64,000 bases of DNA, from NCBI RefSeq assembly GCF_964355755.1, contig NC_092677.1:12610601-12674600 (forward strand), written 5' to 3'. This document shows, piece by piece, positions 1 through 11,164 of the stretch. Origin of the DNA: Antedon mediterranea (taxonomy: Eukaryota; Echinodermata; Crinoidea; Comatulida; Antedonidae). The notes under the pieces are model-generated. The model saw nothing but the letters and a program-made list of their open reading frames with translations. It was not told the origin of the DNA and searched no databases. Each line of letters opens with the position of its first letter. Position 1 is the stretch's first letter. The translations under genes were made by a program, and so were the position numbers.

Positions 1-2374
1 GAAGGAAAGAAGATGAGGGGACTTGTCGGGAGTCGGAAGAAAGACTCACGTATAGGCCTACATGTTTTTAAGAATATTGTAAAGCGTGTGAAAAATAGAC
101 GAGTTCAACTTGACAATATCAGAGGGTGCGACGTACCTATACTTTAACCAAGGACCACAATAACGTTTCAGGTAATAATTCCCCTTCTATGATGAAATGG
201 ATGCTATTTCTTGGGGATCGCGCTATGCGAAAAAAAGTAAACATGACCACGATCAAATCGCGCTTCCGCCTAACGAACTGCATTGTGGTGTATATAATGA
301 CGTCATTCATAACGAACGCACATGGACGGAACCGGTTTTATTGGAGTAAAAATTGAGCTGCAACGCGATCTTTATTTATAAACAACAGCCGAAACCGGTT
401 TCCAAAAAACCATTCTTTTTTATTTTTCAATAGAAACAGGCCCTTAAAGATACGAAACATTCATTTCCATCAATATGGCCTTGACAATATGACCGATAAA
501 TATGTTCAATAATAACATCACAGTATAAGTACCTGATATAGACACTTGGACTGTAAACCACCTATGTTACTAATGTACTACATTCACATCAATGTAATAC
601 TCAATGTTATTACTGATAGAGTACATTATTTTGTGTCGTCCAGTATTGATTTTGAAAATGTTCAATAATGTAATCAACTGTTATGAACATGTGCTATTAC
701 TGTATACATTATTGAATTATTTTATATTGATTTGGACAATGATGTAATAAACATTTATATTACATTATTTTGTAAACACTATCTAACATTTTTACAATAC
801 TCAACAGTCATCATCCATGTGACTAATTTATATAATGTTCTATTGTATGTGCTAAATTATGATAGTGTTATACTGTACCCTTATAAGGTGTTAGTGTTCT
901 GTCACATACTGTAGATACGGTCTATCATTAGTGTTGTGTCCCTAAAATATCCTGCTTAACTACATGAGTTTGATTTAGTGTTCTATCTATATAGATAGTA
1001 GTGTTACAATGGTTACAATCCACATGATTTAACCCTAAACAATGCAATTAACACTAATCAGAGTGTCCACTAAATGTGTATGTATACCATGTGATAATAG
1101 AAACACTAAATTGAATAAAATAGTAACTGTATTCAAATGTGTTAAGGAAACTGCATTTTACTATAAAAATCATTGGAAGAATATGAAACATAAATATCTT
1201 AATTTTCAGTGTATATACAATAAATCAATCATCCTGATTATTGGGCTAATATATAATAATAAAAATGACATTTAAGCTTGAAATTATGAATCCTAATTAA
1301 AAATTACAAATTTATGCTGGTAACACAGTCTTTGAATATTATGCTACTATAAATAATATCACATTTTAGAATTATTAACAAATGAATTTAAATCGTCACA
1401 AAAGTATCATTCAATATTTTGGACAATTCAACTGTATACAGTACACAATTTGTTTTAATAAATTATAATGTAATTATAGTATTAACATTCTGAAGTCAAA
1501 TTTGTAATTATTTATTGATTATGCAATTTAGAAATTCTTTTATTGCTATGCTTTAAAAAATATGAATGTTAATTATCTAATAAATAATTTAGTGTTTCAA
1601 CCATATATTATAATACATTTTACAATTGAAAATAACTAATAAGAAAATAAGTTAGGATCAAGTATTATTTTTTGAATTGATTGTTGCTTTAAACAAAAAT
1701 AAACAAACCAATGCAAGCCAGCTTAATTGGATGGCTCCTCAAGGCCTGGCTAACTCATGACTGCTTGCATTCAGTGAGTGTGCTTACCAAAATAGAAACA
1801 CAGGCTACACCATGTAATCTAGACTGCTGCTATATGTTCTTAATTTAACTTTAGGCCTAGCTACGTCCTTTATGTGCTTCCTTAATCTATACTTAGGCAT
1901 GCTATTATCTATCTTATTAGACCACGCATAACGCCTATCTGGCCTAGACAGGTAACAACCTTGTCACCTTGAATTGGTTTCTGTGAAACTATATAAACAA
2001 ACAATGCGTTGTTTTGCAAGAAATTTACTATAAAATAAAAATAGATCGACATTTCAAATCCACAACTGAATATCCTAACAAAAATATATCCAAATTCGGC
2101 AACTAAGCACGTACTTTGATTTGAGATTTAAGTACCTGTTGTATGATTCCGACGCATGCATGGGTGCACAACCCTAGTCAGAATTAGACGATACTTCGCA
2201 AGTCAGGTAAAAACAACAAACTAAAACAAAAGTATGGTAGAACTTTTCAAAATATACTATCCGAGAGTTGATCAAATACAAATTTTAAACTAGCCTACCT
2301 GGTATGAATCTGGTGTAGAACAATTCACACTTCACACGTTTTAAGATCCGTAGTCAACTAAGCAACGTTCCTAA
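1..2374. other. Gene-free left edge, with a CpG-bearing TATA/CRE patch
   Basis: No coding exon could be supported here. Positions 1-370 are richer in CpG than what follows and contain TATATAA at 291-297 directly abutting a perfect TGACGTCA at 298-305, so a promoter or enhancer is possible but no transcript can be tied to it. Positions about 530-1000 are a degenerate AT-rich internal repeat in which ACATTATT and AATGTAATA recur. The rest (1000-2370) is AT-rich DNA in which I see nothing specific. Exons 2 and later of the minus-strand gene beginning at 2608 should lie here or beyond the edge, but none stood out. Confidence 0.4.
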
Positions 2375-2464
2375 TTATCGGCTTCTAAGGCCGGTAATTA
2401 GCAGCTCCCAGAGCCGCGGAGAAGCAAAACATATTACCCTCAAGAGAACTAAACTTAAACTTAC

Positions 2465-2608
2465 GTTTTCTGGAAAACCAAATAGCGCTGGAATACGAAA
2501 CTTCTCCACTTGATAAATATGGAAGTATTCTTCGAGCGACGAGGTGTTTCGCGCGTAATCAGTGAGATCTTCGGTAAGTTTTCGAAGAGAAAAGAGCGAG
2601 CGAATCAT
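2465..2608 (-). CDS. Candidate first coding exon of an unidentified gene
   Basis: The minus strand has an ATG at 2608 and 48 open codons ending at AAAAC|GTAAGT, a consensus 5' splice site with GT at 2463-2464, so the exon would be 144 bp and phase 0. The peptide begins MIRSLFSLRKLTEDL and ends IPALFGFPEN. It is charged and soluble-looking, with no clear signal peptide or membrane segment, and I do not recognise the family. Base composition is close to 45% GC with several CpGs, unlike the AT-rich flanks, as expected of a first exon near a promoter. THTPA starts 1.3 kb away on the opposite strand. Later exons would lie leftward and were not found. It could still be a chance open stretch; the splice donor and composition are the main support. 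Confidence 0.5.
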
Positions 2609-2659
2609 ACCCAATCAGTCAGGCACGGCATAATTCGCTAATTATTTCCAAAATGGCAG

Positions 2660-3882
2660 AGAGCGCTGATAATCAATGGGCATGCGTAATAGGTGTAAGA
2701 CAATTTACATATTCTTTCACCCACTAATGCCTACTGTCAAATATTTACTTTAGCAAACAACACCGCCCATAAGAAAACAATAATTCCAGCAATTGCTTAA
2801 CAGAAATATAAACCCTTAGCAAAGGATTGATGAGTGAATAATTCCGTTGCGATGCTCAAAGCTGAGTGAGGGTGTAAATTGAGATCGGGAAATCCTCATC
2901 ATTGAGACAAAAAACCAAGGTTAATTCCTCCAGCGAAAGTCACTGCTGATGTGCTAACCTCATTTGCATAAAGCCAATTTCTACCCCAGACCCCATTTTG
3001 TCCTAATGCGCTGGAAAGAAAAACGGGTATGGATGAATGGATGTGTAGTAGTACACTGCTACAGTGAAGTGAGTGGTGAATTCTAATAGCATTCAGCTTC
3101 ATTGACTGTGTGAGTGGTGGTAGAGATTTATTTCGTAGAAAAACACGCTTGAAATAGCCGCAAAATATTGCGCGACGTCAACAGCGTAGACAGATCACGT
3201 GATTACAATATATGACCTCAGAAAACCTTATGAGTTGCAATAATCTCTTGTCGCGCATCCTAAGCATGAACTTAGTTTGAACTTAAGTATAAGAAACATA
3301 TAATAAGGAAAATGGTGTGTATTTAACCGCTTAGAAAGTAAGCAATATTATATAAATTTACATAACGTTCATGCTTAAAATGTAAGCAATGAATCCCGCT
3401 AGCTGGATCGTCTTATTATAGCCCGTGCTTAATTACTTTTCCAAAAGAACGTCTGGCAATACTGGTCAAGGCCATCGGAAGTGACGTAATGGGGAAGCCA
3501 CACACGTGTGAGAGAGACGAGTTTGTAAACAAAAAAGGTGAGAGAGAGCGACGCTCGTTTCGCAGATGATAGAAATAAAATTGTTTGTCTTGTACTATTA
3601 TCCACCGAAAATACGCATACATTAGTTAGAAAGAAAGATATAATTGAATTTTAAAACCGAAAAAACAATTTTAAGCTCACTGAACGTAACATTAACAACT
3701 GTGGCTAGGCAAGGCATTTATTCGGCTGGAGGCGACGGATACGACGACTGAAAACGTATAGGCTCGCTGAACATTGCTGTCGGTAGAGCAGGCCTGGGCC
3801 TAGATAAAGGCTTTTAAATATTAGACAAGTAACACAGTATTATATTGAAAAGTAGACAATAAACTTTAGGAGCTAACAAATA
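2660..3882. promoter_or_regulatory. Intergenic region between divergent genes, probable promoters
   Basis: About 1.2 kb between the minus-strand exon at 2608 and the THTPA start. It has more CpG than most of the window and contains a palindromic ATCACGTGAT near 3196, an ACACGTGTG near 3504, an ATGCAAAT octamer near 2960 (minus strand), and an ETS/CRE composite at 3476-3489. No TATA box is convincingly placed. It is read here as a promoter region from composition and sites only; transcription start sites cannot be fixed from sequence. Confidence 0.4.
3476..3489 (+). promoter_or_regulatory. ETS/CRE composite site
   Basis: CGGAAGTGACGTAA joins an ETS core (GGAAG) to a CRE-type half (TGACGTAA). 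The fused form CGGAAGTGACGTCA is a known metazoan housekeeping-promoter motif; this copy differs at one base. It sits about 0.4 kb upstream of the THTPA start codon. Confidence 0.45.
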
Positions 3883-4390
3883 ATGGCTTTAGAAATTGAG
3901 AGAAAATTTGTAATTCATGAAAAGAGTGAGGAAATTTTAGTACAGAAAGGTGGAATAAAGAAAAGAGAAGTTTCTTTTACTGATAGATATTTTGACACAA
4001 CAAATTATGACTTATCTTTATCAGACACATGGCTGAGAAAAAGAGGGGATAAATGGCAACTTAAACATCCTCCTAAAGAACGCTGTAACAGTTTAACTTG
4101 CCAATATGTAGAAATAGAAACCGATTACGGAATCGCTATGTATTTATCGCATCAATTCCCTGTTTTATTCAACCATTCTGAAGCAACAATGGTTGATATA
4201 AGCCAATGTCTGACTGAGTTTGCAAAGTTCGTTACGAACAGAAAGACTTATGCAATCGATGATTTCAATGTTGATTTTGACAGAACTGATTTTGACTTTG
4301 AGGTGGGTGAGATTGAGCTGGTGGATTGCAATGATAAGCAAGATGTACATTCAATGGTAGACAAAGTTGACAAGTTTGCAGAGTCCTTAG
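3883..4390 (+). CDS. THTPA: Thiamine-triphosphatase, exon 1 (residues 1-169)
   Basis: Encodes most of a CYTH-superfamily thiamine triphosphatase, a cytosolic metal-dependent enzyme that hydrolyses thiamine triphosphate to the diphosphate. The N-terminus MALEIERKF carries the EXEXK signature (E4, E6, K8). RYFDT at 35-39, WLRKRGDKWQLKHP at 50-63 and YVEIE at 75-79 supply the basic and acidic residues lining the tunnel. R120, then DFDRTDF at 131-137 and VGEIEL at 141-146, match the C-terminal acidic strands of the family. The ATG has A at -3 and G at +4. The exon ends at TTAG|GTATGA, phase 1; the open frame beyond it is translated intron (GGGGT repeats), not protein. Joined to the exon at 8111 the product is 202 residues, against about 230 in human. 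Identity is strong; a 5' untranslated exon is not excluded. Confidence 0.88.
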
Positions 4391-4403
4391 GTATGATTAC
4401 AGG

Positions 4404-4453
4404 TTGGGGGTGGGGTGGGGTGGGGTGGGGTGGGGCGGGGCGGGGCGGGGCGG
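4404..4453 (+). repeat. GGGGT/GGGGC pentamer array, G-quadruplex-prone
   Basis: About ten G-runs of four or five separated by single T or C, changing from GGGGT units to GGGGC units. It begins 13 nt inside the THTPA intron on the transcribed-sense strand, so nascent RNA would carry it beside the 5' splice site. Confidence 0.9.
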
Positions 4454-4689
4454 GAGAATGGGTACATCCAATATGCTGAGAAAGGGGTAAATAGGGTATG
4501 GGATCCTTCCCTAGCAAGCATTTCCTACTGTAGAAAACAATTTTGTGGGGTGGGGATGAGGTTGAGACACAGGTGGAGCTGATATATTTGCAATCCACCC
4601 TATCCCTCCTTTACATAACAAATGCATTTATGTTGTTAACTTTGTGTCATAGGGATAGCTCTAACTCTAACAGCAGTAGAGCTAACTTA

Positions 4690-4740
4690 GAGGTTTCACA
4701 ACATGCGCTATATAAATCCAGGATATTATTATTATTATAA
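4690..4740 (-). repeat. End of a dispersed repeat: (AAT)n with ATTTATATAGCGC
   Basis: On the minus strand an (AAT)n run is followed by GGATTTATATAGCGC. The same arrangement occurs on the plus strand at 59928-59970, so this is one family. It resembles dispersed repeat ends common in marine invertebrates; I cannot assign a class. Confidence 0.5.
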
Positions 4741-5737
4741 AACTTTAAGAATTGTTATTAAAATGTACTACATAATGTATGTAATATATTAAGATAAATA
4801 AGTAATATATTATTCACTATATAATTGTTGGTACAATGGTTTTTACTAACTTCCTCCCCTTTTATTATCATAAATCAATTATTACCATATTTATTTTGTA
4901 TCATATTTGTAATCCCATCACAACATCAGTGTCATCATATTCAATTTTTTTTAATGATTTTATGATTATAATTAACGTAGAAAGAAAAAACAAACATTAA
5001 ATCAATTATCAGTATTCTATACCAACTGTCAAAAACTGGAGTTATTTTATTCAGTACTGTAGTGACTTTAAGTCAGCAGAATCTTGTAGGAATAAGTCAA
5101 AATATACCACATATTATATTTAGTTCACAGCGGAATTACACAATAAAAATATAAATTAAAAGCAAGATATGAATTCCATACAGAATTATGAAAACATAAA
5201 AACTACTTTTATAGTATCAGCGATGATATGATTCAAATTGGTTGGTGTAATCCAGCTAAGATTAAAGCATTCATAAAACAGGTTGTATGAATATATATGA
5301 AGTTAGAAGATTATAAAAGCATTATTCAGATATAATTCTCTATTTTATTTTTCCAATTGTGGCGTTTAATTAGTTATATTTTCTTAATATAGACCCATTT
5401 GGACGCTGGATTAAATATTTAGCTTTGCTCTAATTAAAAAATGTTCAAATTTCAACTATTTTTAATCATTCATATTAATACATGAAATTATCAAATCATT
5501 TTGAAGGCTTACAGAGAAACTGTACACTTAATGATGATATTGGTATTATAGTGCTACGTAACAAATAAAAATAGTCTGTGAGATTGAATAAAATTGTCTT
5601 CACCACAAAGCTTTAAACTTGGATTCTTCTATTGGATATGCAGATACTATAAGCAGACCCAAAGAGGTGGGCGCAGCCAACTGGACAAAGCAATATTTAA
5701 GTTCAAAACATTATAATGTTTAGGTCCTGGGCCAATA

Positions 5738-5830
5738 TTTTATTTATTTATTTATTTTAACCATATTTAATGAGGGTGATCCATCCAGCATTTGCTGATC
5801 ATTTGGGACCCTCAGAACAGATACAATACA
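5738..5830 (-). mobile_element. LINE 3' tail, CR1/L2-like
   Basis: Read on the minus strand, a non-coding stretch ending in TCATTAAATATGGTT is followed by an (AAAT)n microsatellite. A short-tandem-repeat tail instead of poly(A) is typical of CR1/L2-type LINE 3' ends. No reverse-transcriptase frame is present, so it is a truncated copy. Confidence 0.4.
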
Positions 5831-6383
5831 CAAAATACATCAAAAACAGAAAAGTTAAAGAAAAAAAACACCAAAAAATAAAATTAATTACATAAGAATA
5901 AAAATCTGAATAAAAAAATTTTAAATAGAGAAAATATCCACCAATACAGTATCTTATTATTTAAAAATACAACTGGATAGCGTCTGGCTGTTTGTCCTAC
6001 TACTTAATAGTGATGTATCTTCTATGCTTTGTAGGCTATTTAAACAGACAAACTTACTACAGTACAATGTAATTGATAGATGGCATCAACTTAGTTGAAG
6101 AATTCCATCTTTAAACAACTTTGTTTCACCTGATTTATTTACCTACCATCAAATTTCATTGTGTACATGGTACAATGGACAGCAACTCTTACAACAACGA
6201 CCTGGTTTAACAATAAAAGAACAAAATTAACATGTGAAGACATATTCAACGTACTTTGACACACTAATAAAGTAAATAAACCTACTGTACCTAGTTGTTG
6301 GTAATGGCCGATGCCTTTCTTTTTCTTACACTGTATTCAACAGGGGAGTGTCAAACATTTCTGAAAGGGGATCGAGTGGAGTG

Positions 6384-6450
6384 GAGTTGTGGCTTAATGG
6401 TTGATGCTTGGCTACCACTCCAAGGTCCTGGGTTCAAGTCCTGTCACGTG
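6384..6450 (+). mobile_element. tRNA-derived SINE head
   Basis: A box TGGCTTAATGG at 6390-6400 and a perfect B box GGTTCAAGTCC at 6431-6441 are spaced as in a tRNA promoter. Acceptor-stem pairing is not evident, so it is read as a SINE or tRNA pseudogene inside the THTPA intron rather than a working tRNA. Confidence 0.6.
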
Positions 6451-7529
6451 TCAGGACAAAATTACAACTCCACTCCCAAAAACTTGTAATAAGACTTTCT
6501 TTATGTAGAGCATCTTGTGTATATGTTTGTCTTGTGAACCTAAGTATGAGGGTCCCTAATGATCAGTTTATTATTGCAGTAATACAGTGTGATTACTCAA
6601 TCAGAAACACTTGTTTTCAACATTATAATTATTTTTTCCAAACATGGATTCATGGACCAGCCAATCAAAGGTGGATCCAGGATTTTGAAATAGGGAGTCG
6701 GGGATCAGCGATTTGTTTTGCATTCCTATACCCCTCCATCGACTGGATCTGCCTATGTGGAAAATCTAGGCAGAAGGCCATCTCTTTTTAATGAATACCA
6801 CATTTTCTATGTTTTTTCACATACATGGAAAGTATTTAATTATTTTTCAGGTTTTTAATGACCTGTCATAAGTCATGTATATATTGACAGTACTGTTTTC
6901 TTAGGAGTTATAGTTTAAAAGTCAATTCTAAACAAACCAAGCCTACCTACTCATTTACTTCAAAGCCTCGTCGCATTTTCTCTCCTACAAGTTCATGCGT
7001 AAATGTTAACTGTATAAACACACGGCTTATCTGGAAATGAGAAATCATGGACCGATATCTACGGATTTATTTTATATTTTGATGGCTTGATGTTTTAAGC
7101 CCATGTTTTTTCTGATGGCAAATTAAAGTAGGCCCATGTCATTGAATAATGAGTAAAGGAATAACTTAAGTTTAACACTCAACTTGTGTATACCTAGCAT
7201 ATGTTACGCAAAACCCTGCGATACACCAGATGAAATCAAATAAATTCGCATCACAAGGCTCTCGTAACCATAAAAAGAATTTGATAACATGATATGCTGA
7301 TCCAAACTAAAAGAAAATTAAGCTTAATTTTATCTAGGTATTAAAAGGCAATACTGTAATAAAGTGGACTCATTAGACAAATGTAATAAGTATTTCAAAC
7401 AGTATTGTAACACAATCCAAATATATGTTTGTGATAAATATTAACGAAAAGAAAGAAATTCTAAACTCCAATAATAATAATACCAAAAGAAAAAAATGAA
7501 GTGTTTTAAATGGAAAAATAAGAAAACCA

Positions 7530-7596
7530 AACCAAGACTCGAACTTAGATCTTTTGCTTGATATGGCAGATAGCATACCATTAAACCACTAATTGT
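7530..7596 (-). mobile_element. tRNA-derived SINE head, TGGTCTAATGG family
   Basis: On the minus strand AGTGGTTTAATGG (A box) is followed by AAGTTCGAGTCTTGG (B box). The part between (…ATATCAAGCA…) closely matches the plus-strand copies at 30880 and 31661, so the three form one SINE family. Confidence 0.55.
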
Positions 7597-8110
7597 GATA
7601 AAAACTCTAAATCGGCTAATGATATATTGGAAATTAATATTTAGTATCTAAAATGCAATATAGCTGAACATTTCCTGTTAAACAAACAAGGAGATTTCGC
7701 TGTAGCCAACCCCTATTCAGGTGACATCTTTATAAATGCCCTTTTTGTGGCTCCAGAAAGCATCCCTTTGAAATGTTGTATATGTACACATCTAATAAAG
7801 AGAGTTTAAGACAGTGTATACTACAGTAATATATTGTGGTTGTATAGGTATTTAGAACTGTATAAATATTACCAACAACAAATTCCACAATTCTTTTTCA
7901 TAACGCACATTTTGCTGCAATTAACCATAGGTAGAGTTTTAACAATTATATCCATTCGTTTGATTGTATGGAAGTCTGGTTTTTAAATTAAGCCTTTAAA
8001 ATGACATACAGTTTATACTAATGTATATTTGAACATTTTGAAATACCATTCATCTTAAGCTAATTAGCGTATGACATTTAAAAACTCATCTTCTTCCTTT
8101 TTTCCCCCAG

Positions 8111-8211
8111 AATTTTCAACCTCGGAGCGAGTCAAAAGCAAAATGGAGGAATTCTTACAAAAATTCAGGCCAGAGCATTATAAAATATTGGTGGAAGCAA
8201 ACATCTTATAA
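8111..8211 (+). CDS. THTPA: Thiamine-triphosphatase, exon 2 (C-terminus)
   Basis: Starts after a strong acceptor (TTTTTTCCCCCAG) and enters in phase 1, exactly matching the end of exon 1, so the split codon becomes GAA (Glu170). It encodes 33 residues including KMEEFLQKFRPEHYKILVE, which aligns with the conserved C-terminal helix of vertebrate THTPA (…LQRFRPQDYQ…), then a TAA stop. The match in phase, length and family motif makes this the genuine terminal coding exon rather than a chance ORF. Total coding length is 609 nt. The product is slightly shorter than human THTPA because it ends soon after this helix and lacks the variable tail. A polyadenylation signal follows about 0.2 kb downstream. 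Confidence 0.88.
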
Positions 8212-8417
8212 GCAAACTTATTACTATTTTCACTGCAGAATTTTCAACCATGGTTGTTCTTAAGCATCAAACTAGTACAGTTTTACCTGTGAAAGAAAAA
8301 AAAAATATATGTTTTAACACTTTGCTTGAGGGGACACACCATCAATGGGACAGATGGGTTGTTGGGTTCCATCCCATATATTTTTACATTTTTGTAAATT
8401 GTTTTATTAATTCTCAA

Positions 8418-8423
8418 AATAAA
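8418..8423 (+). terminator. THTPA polyadenylation signal
   Basis: AATAAA 207 nt after the stop codon, the first canonical hexamer downstream on this strand. Confidence 0.6.
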
Positions 8424-8462
8424 GTAAAAAAAGAAGAAAAAATACCTAAAATTGTCTAGAAA

Positions 8463-8560
8463 AAAAAATGTGATGTGCCCACATATGGACATGATGATCA
8501 CTACCATATTTGGGTATATCACACCATGTTTGGGCACTAGTTTGATAGTATAGACAGAGC
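8463..8560 (+). mobile_element. GTGTAGACAGA-terminus MITE, copy 1 (5'-truncated)
   Basis: Contains GTGATGTGCCCACATATGG, CACTACCATATTTGGG and the right terminus AGTTTGATAGTATAGACAGA of the family. The left terminal repeat is missing. It lies just after the THTPA polyadenylation signal. Confidence 0.65.
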
Positions 8561-8569
8561 ACTAGAGTA

Positions 8570-10335
8570 AGTGTACTGTATACATTTAGAACAAAAAGCA
8601 TTCCTATTTACTCAGATCATTTAATGTTTTATTTTAAAAAATGTAATAAAAAGAAAAAAAAAGATTTTTGATATATTAAATGTTTTGAAGTTCTTAATTT
8701 TCGACATTTTGTTCTTTTATTTTGAGTAAACTGTTTCTCGCGTTATAGTTTTGATCTGATAATAATTATTACATTAAAAAAATCTAAAGTAAGCAGAGTA
8801 AGAAAAAAGTCTGCATGTCAAATGCTTGCTTTTCAGCGTATAATTACAGTTTTCATTATATGTTTTAAAATCTGTATCTGTTGCAATAATTTATTACTTG
8901 TGATGTCCAATTTGATGAAAAACTAAATTGGATTAATCATTTATGACCGTTCTTTGGTAATAAAATACATCAGATACACGATAATTATGAATTTTAATAT
9001 TAATTGATATTCAAAGAGTGATGTCGAATTCAAAATATCTTGTTTTAATACCATTATATGATTGAGCGCAGAATCATAAATGCCGTCTTCATTTATAGAA
9101 TTTTTAATATTTATATTTTAAGGTAGTTTATGAGATAAGTGGAAGTTGGAAGAAAAAAATGTATTAAATGAAAGGAATCAATCAATGCAGATTTATATTT
9201 TAAAAGTTAAATAGACATATTTGTACTATTTACTGATAGTGCTTAATGGTATGTGCCTTCTGGGTCGTAGGGTGGGGTACGGATGCATGCGGAACACCAT
9301 TGTCATAATTTAACTTGGTTGTGGAAGATAAATTACCTTTGAAATTTGTAAATGTTGGACAAAATACACACACATTGTGTGATCTCTGACCTAATATTCT
9401 ATAAATAACATACTGCACTAAACATGCATAGAAAAGAGTTAGGTTAAAACCTGAACCATAGGAGTTACAACCAACATACATGCTTGTGTGATAAGTTAAC
9501 TCCAATATGTTATATCCAATATAAACTTTGAGAGTTTCGAACCAGATGAAATGGGACGTGGTATATCGTATGACATTTTGTGTCTAAACACAGAATAATC
9601 TAAATAACTCTGATAGATGCATTTGAACTCCGATGAAAAAAAGAGTGTGTGAACATTGCTTTAAAACAATTTAAATAATTTCAATAGTCTTAGCTAGTGT
9701 TCTATAGCATAAGCCAGCAGTGTTTATGAATTAAAATATTGTGTCGCCATAGGATCCAGACCTTTGAACCTTTTGTTTTATTCCATACAAAACGAGTGGC
9801 AAACTACTAAACATTTAAGAAATCAGTTAATGATTTCAAGGTCTCGGACCTGGTATTCTGTGAATAAATAGACAGCGGTACATAAGAACTCATATAGTGT
9901 GTCGGCGTATTATTGTCTATGCCCAACCATTCAAAAACAATTATAAAGTTACTGAATATGAAAATTTGTTAACAAAAGCTATTCATATAGAGAGAAAGGT
10001 TGAATAACAACGTTATATGGTTGTGGAGTGGTTATAAAAACAACAACAATAGTGATAATCTTATCTTATTCATATGAACAAAAATTAACACAACAATATT
10101 TCAAATTGTGGACGCTTTTGGGTATTGTTCTTAATCACTGTGTGTGTATTAAGTGCGTATCTCATAGAATTGAACATTGCACTATTTGAAAAGGAATAAA
10201 TCCTATAGAAATTTTGCTCTTTAATATTTTCAATTATATTAGTTAGAACTTTGTAACATTATTTCGTAGCATAGCAAAATTCTGCACATTATTTCTACGT
10301 ATTTATCAAATGATATTGCTAAAAACGCAAAATTA
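8570..10335. other. Gene-free stretch
   Basis: AT-rich DNA without supported exons. Reverse-strand tRNA-like pieces (a B-box-like TTTGAACC near 9765) are too degenerate to call. A patch near 9255-9300 with GGTCGTAGGGTGGGG and GGATGCATGC is GC-richer but unassigned. Confidence 0.4.
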
Positions 10336-10338
10336 TTA

Positions 10339-10473
10339 GTTACACCCTGCTTGTTCACGGAATACGGGAAATATCTACGTTCTGGTTCCATATTCCATTC
10401 GGCCCTCGGCCTCATGGAATATGAACCAGAATGTAGATATTCCTGTATTCCGTAAGAACAAGGAGGGTGCAAC
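10339..10473. mobile_element. 135-bp foldback element
   Basis: The two halves are inverted copies: the left arm opens GTTACACCCTGCTTGTTC and the right arm, reverse-complemented, opens GTTGCACCCTCCTTGTTC. Both continue through CGGAATAC, ATATCTAC and TTCTGGTT to a loop of CCCTCGG. Arms are about 63 bp with a few mismatches. No target-site duplication is obvious. It is likely a non-autonomous foldback/MITE; the ORF crossing it is a by-product. Confidence 0.6.
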
Positions 10474-10479
10474 GATTTT

Positions 10480-11050
10480 ATCTCTTAGTGTACACATATA
10501 ATCTTTATTTTCATCCATTTTGACCTCTGGCTATCACAACAACAATAGGGAGCTTTCGACGATTACGATTAGCTTTTTTAACGGACTGTCGAATACAAGT
10601 TTATTTTCGATGGTTGATATCACAACTATAAAAATACAATACATAAACAACGTGAGCGTAGAAAACATCAATCGGGTAATACTGGATATATTAATCTTCT
10701 GATCCGCTTGACGGAGTAAATGGCCGTTATACGGAATTATATCTCATATATATTGACCAATCGGATTACAGAATTTACGTACACTAAGAGAAAAAAACTA
10801 AATTTTTTTTCTCCAATTTGAAGTTGATCAAAAGTTACAACTCATAACATAATAAATAAACTTAATTTTTAATTCAGACGCAATCACAGAGAGCGCATTC
10901 TAAAACTACCATGACCACTTTATACAGTACATCAATTTATATATTGTCAGCTTTTTATTATTTAATAATAACACAATAGCACATTATAATGATTCAAAGC
11001 CTTAGGAATGGAAAGCAACAATTTTAACTACTTAATATAAATACCATAGG
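10480..11050. other. Gene-free stretch
   Basis: AT-rich, no exon signals or repeats that I could support. Confidence 0.4.
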
Positions 11051-11056
11051 GAAATA

Positions 11057-11156
11057 AAGATGTCATATTATCACTATCATATTTGGGCATATCACTACCA
11101 TATTTGGGCACATCACATTTTTTTGTCAAACTATAGTTCGATAGTGTAGACAGAGC
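11057..11156 (+). mobile_element. GTGTAGACAGA-terminus MITE, copy 2 (5'-truncated)
   Basis: Two tandem CATATTTGGGC modules (ATCACTATCATATTTGGGC and ATCACTACCATATTTGGGC), then CACATCAC, TTTTTTGTCAAACT and the terminus GATAGTGTAGACAGAGC. The left terminus is absent. Confidence 0.65.
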
Positions 11157-11164
11157 TTTAGAAT

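Larger units (their letters stand above)
4391..8110 (+). other. THTPA intron 1
   Basis: A 3.7-kb intron bounded by GTATGA and a TTTTTTCCCCCAG acceptor. It holds a G-rich pentamer array at the 5' end, an AAT/ATAGCGC repeat end near 4700, a LINE 3' tail near 5740, a tRNA-derived SINE head in each orientation (6384-6450 plus, 7530-7596 minus) and a piece of the GGATCCAGG repeat near 6670. The remaining AT-rich sequence shows nothing else I can support. Confidence 0.75.

Noticed and set aside
2653-2727. Plus-strand ORF starting in a good context (CAAAATGGC), 24 codons
   Set aside because: Too short, only 44 bp from the opposing start codon, and no convincing donor or homology.
2826-2870. C/D-box-snoRNA-like TGATGA…CTGA on the plus strand
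   Set aside because: The C box lacks the leading purine, the spacing is too short and no terminal stem is present.
4391-4479. Continuation of the THTPA frame through the GGGGT array
   Set aside because: Gly/Trp-rich translation of a microsatellite after a proper donor; the in-phase exon at 8111 gives the family C-terminus.
9230-9505. 91-codon minus-strand ORF
   Set aside because: No domain, splice or composition support; length is within chance for this AT content.
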